8,301 nucleotides of DNA from NCBI GenBank assembly GCA_036170135.1, contig JAVHOP010000119.1, positions 1-8,301 of the forward strand, given 5' to 3'. The stretch's first letter is position 1; each line of letters opens with the position of its first letter. The notes under the pieces were generated by a model, which was not told the origin of the DNA, did no database searches, and saw nothing but the letters and a program-made list of their open reading frames with translations. The position numbers and the translations under genes were made by a program. This DNA is from CG1-02-35-72 sp036170135. GTDB taxonomy: Bacteria; Bacteroidota; Bacteroidia; Flavobacteriales; Flavobacteriaceae. Positions 5,382 through 8,301 of the stretch are shown one piece after another.

Positions 5382-7508
5382 ATGAAAAAGTTATTTATTT
5401 TAAGCGTTTTTTGCGGATTTACAGTCTTTGCCCAAAATAACGATGTCAAAAAAGACACGATTAAGCTAAATGAAGTCCTTGTAGAAGCGACACGGATTGG
5501 AAAAAACGCACCTTTTACACAATCAAATCTCAACAAAAATGAACTGAATAAACGCAATTTAGGTCAAGATATTCCGTTCTTGTTAAGATATTTGCCAAAC
5601 ATTGTCATCACATCCGATGCTGGCGCGGGTGTGGGTTATACTGGTATTCGTGTCCGCGGCAGCGATGCCACACGTGTAAATGTTACCATCAATGGCATTC
5701 CGTTTAACGATAGCGAATCGCAAGGGACTTTTTGGGTAGATTTACCCGATTTTGCCAGTGCTACCCAAAGCATACAGTTGCAACGTGGTGTGGGAACCTC
5801 AACCAACGGAGCAGGAGCTTTTGGTGCCAGTTTGAATTTATTAACTGATGGTATTTCAGAACAAGCAACGGCACAAATCAACAATTCGATAGGCTCTTTT
5901 AACACGCATAAACATACAGTTAAATTCAGCACCGGATTGTTAAACAATCATGTTGAATTGGCGGGAAGTGTAGGGGTTATTAAATCGGATGGTTATGTTG
6001 ATAGAGCCAGCTCCGATTTAAAATCTTATTACCTTTCGGCGACTTATATAAATGATAAAACGCTGATTAAAGCTTTGGTTTTTGGCGGTCACGAAATTAC
6101 CTATCAATCTTGGTGGGGCATAGATGCTGCAACCTTAGAGCATAATCGCACGTTTAATTATGCTGGGGCCATTTATGATGAAAATTGGAATGTAATTGAT
6201 TATTATAAAGACCAAGTCGATAATTATAAACAAGACCATTTTCAGTTGCACATCAACCATACTTTTAATGATTTTTGGAGTGGCAACCTCGCTTTTCACT
6301 ACACCAAAGGAAAAGGATATTACGAAGAATATCAGCAAAATCAAGAAGTAGCCGATTATGGCTTAATGCCGATTAATGTAAATGGAATTGATGTTTCTAC
6401 AACCGATTTGGTACGACGTAAATGGTTGGACAATGATTTTTATGGGACGACTTTTTCGGTGAAATACAACGATTTAAACCAGGTAAAATTTATTTTTGGC
6501 GGTGCTTTAAATACCTATAAAGGCGATCATTTTGGACGTATCATTTCTGGTGAATTTATCACTAGAGCCAACTTGTTTAAAAACTACTATTTTAATGTCG
6601 GCAATAAAACCGATTTTAATATTTACAGCAAATTGACTTATCAAGTGGACGATAATTTAAGTCTTTATGGAGACTTACAACTCAGAACCGTGAATTATAA
6701 AATTAATGGAAACGAAGACGGCATCAATATAAACTTTAAAGATAATTTACAATTTTTTAATCCAAAATTTGGAATAAATTTTAAGATAACTAACTCAGCG
6801 AGCGCTTACTTTTCGTACGCAAAAGCACATAAAGAACCCAATAGAACAGATTATATCGAGTCGGAAGTCTTTCCAAAACCCGAAACCTTAAACGATTTTG
6901 AATTGGGTTATCGTTTAGAAAAGCCCTCTACTAAAATTAATGCCAATATTTATTATATGTCTTATAAAGACCAATTGGTTTTAACCGGACAGATTGATAA
7001 TGTAGGAAATTTTATTCGTGCAAACAGCGGTAAGAGTTACCGTGTGGGTTTTGAAGTCGATGCTCATATAAATCTTAACAAGCAATTTATTTGGCAACCA
7101 AATGTAGCTTTTAGTCAAAATAAAAACCGTAATTACTTAGATGAAAGTGGTCAAGATTTAGGAAAAACCAATATTTCATTTTCGCCTAATGTGGTATTGG
7201 GTAATGCCTTTGTTTTTGTGCCTTCAAAATCATTTTCAATTGGGATTTTATCAAAATATGTAGGCAAACAATTTATGAATAATATTGAGTTAGAATCCTC
7301 AAAATTGCCATATTATTTTACCACCGATCTAAATTTTATAATTAATTTATTTCCAAAAAGCACTATTAAAGGAATCAGCATTACAGGTTTAATCAATAAT
7401 ATATTTGATTACAAATATGTTTCAAATGGCTATATGTGGGGCACCGATCCTTATTATTTTCCGCAAGCTGGGATTAACTTTTTAGTAGGGTTAAATTTAA
7501 AATTTTAA
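5382..7508 (+). CDS. TonB-dependent outer membrane receptor, probable thiamine-compound uptake
   Basis: This outer-membrane gated beta-barrel would import its ligand with TonB-ExbBD energy. The 708-residue precursor has a signal peptide (about 1-18, MKKLFILSVFCGFTVFAQ). A TonB-box-like stretch DTIKLNEVLVEAT is at 25-37. The plug domain spans about 40-156, with LLRYLPNIV (67-75), GIRVRGSDATRVNVTING (88-105), FWVDLPDFA (117-125) and QLQRGVGTSTNGAGAFGASL (132-151). The barrel fills the remainder and ends in an aromatic residue (VGLNLKF). It lacks the N-terminal carboxypeptidase-regulatory-like domain and a SusD partner, so it is a vitamin/siderophore-type receptor rather than a glycan-type SusC. 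The TPP riboswitch in its leader argues for thiamine or a derivative as ligand; the sequence alone does not show the ligand. No Shine-Dalgarno sequence is seen. It appears to be a single-gene transcript closed by a strong hairpin. Confidence 0.93.
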   Translation: MKKLFILSVFCGFTVFAQNNDVKKDTIKLNEVLVEATRIGKNAPFTQSNLNKNELNKRNLGQDIPFLLRYLPNIVITSDAGAGVGYTGIRVRGSDATRVNVTINGIPFNDSESQGTFWVDLPDFASATQSIQLQRGVGTSTNGAGAFGASLNLLTDGISEQATAQINNSIGSFNTHKHTVKFSTGLLNNHVELAGSVGVIKSDGYVDRASSDLKSYYLSATYINDKTLIKALVFGGHEITYQSWWGIDAATLEHNRTFNYAGAIYDENWNVIDYYKDQVDNYKQDHFQLHINHTFNDFWSGNLAFHYTKGKGYYEEYQQNQEVADYGLMPINVNGIDVSTTDLVRRKWLDNDFYGTTFSVKYNDLNQVKFIFGGALNTYKGDHFGRIISGEFITRANLFKNYYFNVGNKTDFNIYSKLTYQVDDNLSLYGDLQLRTVNYKINGNEDGININFKDNLQFFNPKFGINFKITNSASAYFSYAKAHKEPNRTDYIESEVFPKPETLNDFELGYRLEKPSTKINANIYYMSYKDQLVLTGQIDNVGNFIRANSGKSYRVGFEVDAHINLNKQFIWQPNVAFSQNKNRNYLDESGQDLGKTNISFSPNVVLGNAFVFVPSKSFSIGILSKYVGKQFMNNIELESSKLPYYFTTDLNFIINLFPKSTIKGISITGLINNIFDYKYVSNGYMWGTDPYYFPQAGINFLVGLNLKF

Positions 7509-7513
7509 ATAAA

Positions 7514-7550
7514 AATATTCCAACGCTTCATTACAAAGTGTTGGAATATT
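7514..7550. terminator. strong hairpin between convergent genes, probable shared terminator
   Basis: AATATTCCAACGC at 7514-7526 pairs with GTGTTGGAATATT at 7538-7550: 13 pairs, one of them G-T, extendable by two more pairs into the loop. It starts 5 bases after the receptor stop codon. The T-rich flank is on the minus-strand side, while the plus-strand exit has no T run. It can serve both the receptor gene and the convergent DUF2892 gene. Confidence 0.65.
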
Positions 7551-7551
7551 A

Positions 7552-7594
7552 ATACTAATTGTGGGGTGTTATCTTAAACCAAATGAATTAGTAT
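7552..7594. repeat. inverted repeat in the convergent intergenic region
   Basis: ATACTAATT at 7552-7560 is repeated in perfect inversion as AATTAGTAT at 7586-7594, with a 25-base spacer. It lies directly behind the terminator hairpin and 17 bases before the stop codon of the DUF2892 gene. Function unknown; it may be a second, minus-strand 3'-end structure. Confidence 0.4.
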
Positions 7595-7611
7595 AAGCAA
7601 AAGGTTGAGGG

Positions 7612-7815
7612 TTATTTTTTTATGGTATTTTTTCCTGTAATAGTATAAAGTGGGCATGAACTTGTTAAAATGGTCAGCAATAAAACAGCGCCGACGGCAT
7701 AGAGCAAATAGCCAGCCCAAACGGCTTCAATGCCACCTTTGTAGGCGAAAAAAATTGCCACTGCAGCAATAAAGAATCTGATGATTTTGTCAATGGTTCC
7801 AACATTTTTTTTCAT
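7612..7815 (-). CDS. small DUF2892 (YgaP-like transmembrane) protein
   Basis: This inner-membrane protein of 67 residues has two hydrophobic helices (about 11-25 and 31-50). Family marks are the MKKNVGTIDKIIR start (1-13) and the CPLYTITG end (54-61). In E. coli YgaP the same membrane domain is fused behind a rhodanese domain. Here the rhodanese is a separate gene immediately upstream (28-base spacing, same strand), so the pair looks like a split YgaP or sulfur-handling module. The conserved Cys54 may take part in persulfide transfer, which is inference. Length and start are typical for the stand-alone family. Confidence 0.88.
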   Translation of the reverse strand: MKKNVGTIDKIIRFFIAAVAIFFAYKGGIEAVWAGYLLYAVGAVLLLTILTSSCPLYTITGKNTIKK

Positions 7816-7843
7816 AATTGCAATTTTTATAAAGTTAATAATT

Positions 7844-8245
7844 TTAATGTTCTAAAGGCAATTTTTGAGAACTCCAATTAAGTATCCCGCCATCTAAATT
7901 ATAAATTGTTTCAAAACCTAATTTTTTTAAAATTTCGGCTGAATTTGAACTTCTAACGCCACTGCGACAATATACATAAATAGGCTTCGACTTATCTAAC
8001 TTGCCTATTTTTGTGCTAAATTCTTGGTCGTAATAATCAATGTTAACTGACTTTAAAATATGCCCAGTTGCAAATTCGCTAGGTGTTCTAACATCTACCA
8101 ATTGAATTTTTGAACTTTTTAAGGTTGTAAATAAAGTCTCTGGTTTAATAATTTTAATCGTGCCTTCGTTTTTTGATTGCGCAATTACCAAATGGGTTAG
8201 GCTCAAAAAAAATAAACTGGCTAAAATTAATTTTAAATATTTCAT
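7844..8245 (-). CDS. exported single-domain rhodanese-like protein
   Basis: This is a sulfurtransferase-type domain of 133 residues with an N-terminal signal peptide (about 1-22, hydrophobic core LILASLFFLSLTHLVIA, followed by Q). The mature protein is therefore expected in the periplasm. The signal sequence has no lipobox cysteine. Rhodanese marks are VDVRTPSEFATGHI (50-63), PIYVYCRSGVRSS (88-100) with catalytic Cys93 in a six-residue loop CRSGVRS, and NLDGGILNW (116-124). Such domains carry sulfane sulfur as a cysteine persulfide, or sometimes act on other substrates; the donor and acceptor here are unknown. It is the first gene of a two-gene unit with the DUF2892 protein. Only 56 bases upstream are visible, with an imperfect -7 box at 8271-8278. 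Confidence 0.9.
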   Translation of the reverse strand: MKYLKLILASLFFLSLTHLVIAQSKNEGTIKIIKPETLFTTLKSSKIQLVDVRTPSEFATGHILKSVNIDYYDQEFSTKIGKLDKSKPIYVYCRSGVRSSNSAEILKKLGFETIYNLDGGILNWSSQKLPLEH

Positions 8246-8301
8246 AGGTTATTTGTTTTTAATCCTATATCAAAAATGATACCTTAAAAGTAGTAAAATT
8301 A

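Noticed and set aside
5363..6344. Open frames of 64, 103 and 69 codons on the minus strand within and before the TonB receptor
   Set aside because: They are antisense to the plug and barrel coding sequence or the leader, with no family similarity and no promoter box. They are shadows.
5382..7508. SusC-type polysaccharide receptor
   Set aside because: No N-terminal carboxypeptidase-like domain, a length of only 708 residues, no SusD neighbour, and a TPP riboswitch in front.
1..8301. CRISPR array, transposon, prophage or toxin-antitoxin system
   Set aside because: No direct-repeat series, transposase, integrase or phage genes, and no small paired genes with such motifs were found; base composition looks even across the window.

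Overview
The window looks like an ordinary chromosomal stretch of a flavobacterium-like member of the Bacteroidota. The DNA is AT-rich. Genes mostly lack Shine-Dalgarno sequences, and several start downstream of the Bacteroidota-type -7 box TAnnTTTG. The gene content also fits this group: a bacterial geranylgeranylglyceryl phosphate synthase, a tandem universal stress protein of the Bacteroidota type, and a TonB-dependent receptor behind a TPP riboswitch. No mobile element, CRISPR array or phage gene was seen.

Left part (1-2351, minus strand): a tRNA-Ala(GGC) follows a two-domain universal stress protein gene by only 6 bases. Upstream of that lies ahcY (adenosylhomocysteinase), with a hairpin between ahcY and the stress gene. 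The ahcY promoter faces a second promoter across a 58-base divergent spacer.

Middle (2410-5190, plus strand): a tightly packed run of genes encodes a 4'-phosphopantetheinyl transferase, GGGP synthase, a PnuC-family vitamin transporter and a NadR-type (ribosylnicotinamide kinase-like) P-loop kinase. The stop and start codons of the first pair overlap, the transporter follows 9 bases later, and the kinase overlaps the transporter by 40 bases. A run of exactly 100 N (4785-4884) cuts off the end of the kinase gene and the beginning of an arfB-like ribosome-rescue hydrolase gene. Both missing pieces together need more than 100 bases, so the N run is a placeholder of unknown true length.

Right part (5191-8301): a promoter box and a well-formed TPP (THI-box) riboswitch precede a 708-residue TonB-dependent receptor, which is therefore probably a thiamine-family uptake receptor of the outer membrane. 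A strong hairpin closes this gene. On the opposite strand, convergent to it, a secreted single-domain rhodanese gene is followed by a small DUF2892 (YgaP-like) membrane protein gene.

The most interesting reading of the window is that the outer-membrane receptor (TPP-controlled), the inner-membrane PnuC-family transporter and the NadR-like kinase form one salvage route. If so, the PnuC homologue may be a thiamine transporter (PnuT type) and the kinase might trap thiamine rather than nicotinamide riboside. This is inference from neighbourhood and riboswitch only. The window cannot settle the substrate.
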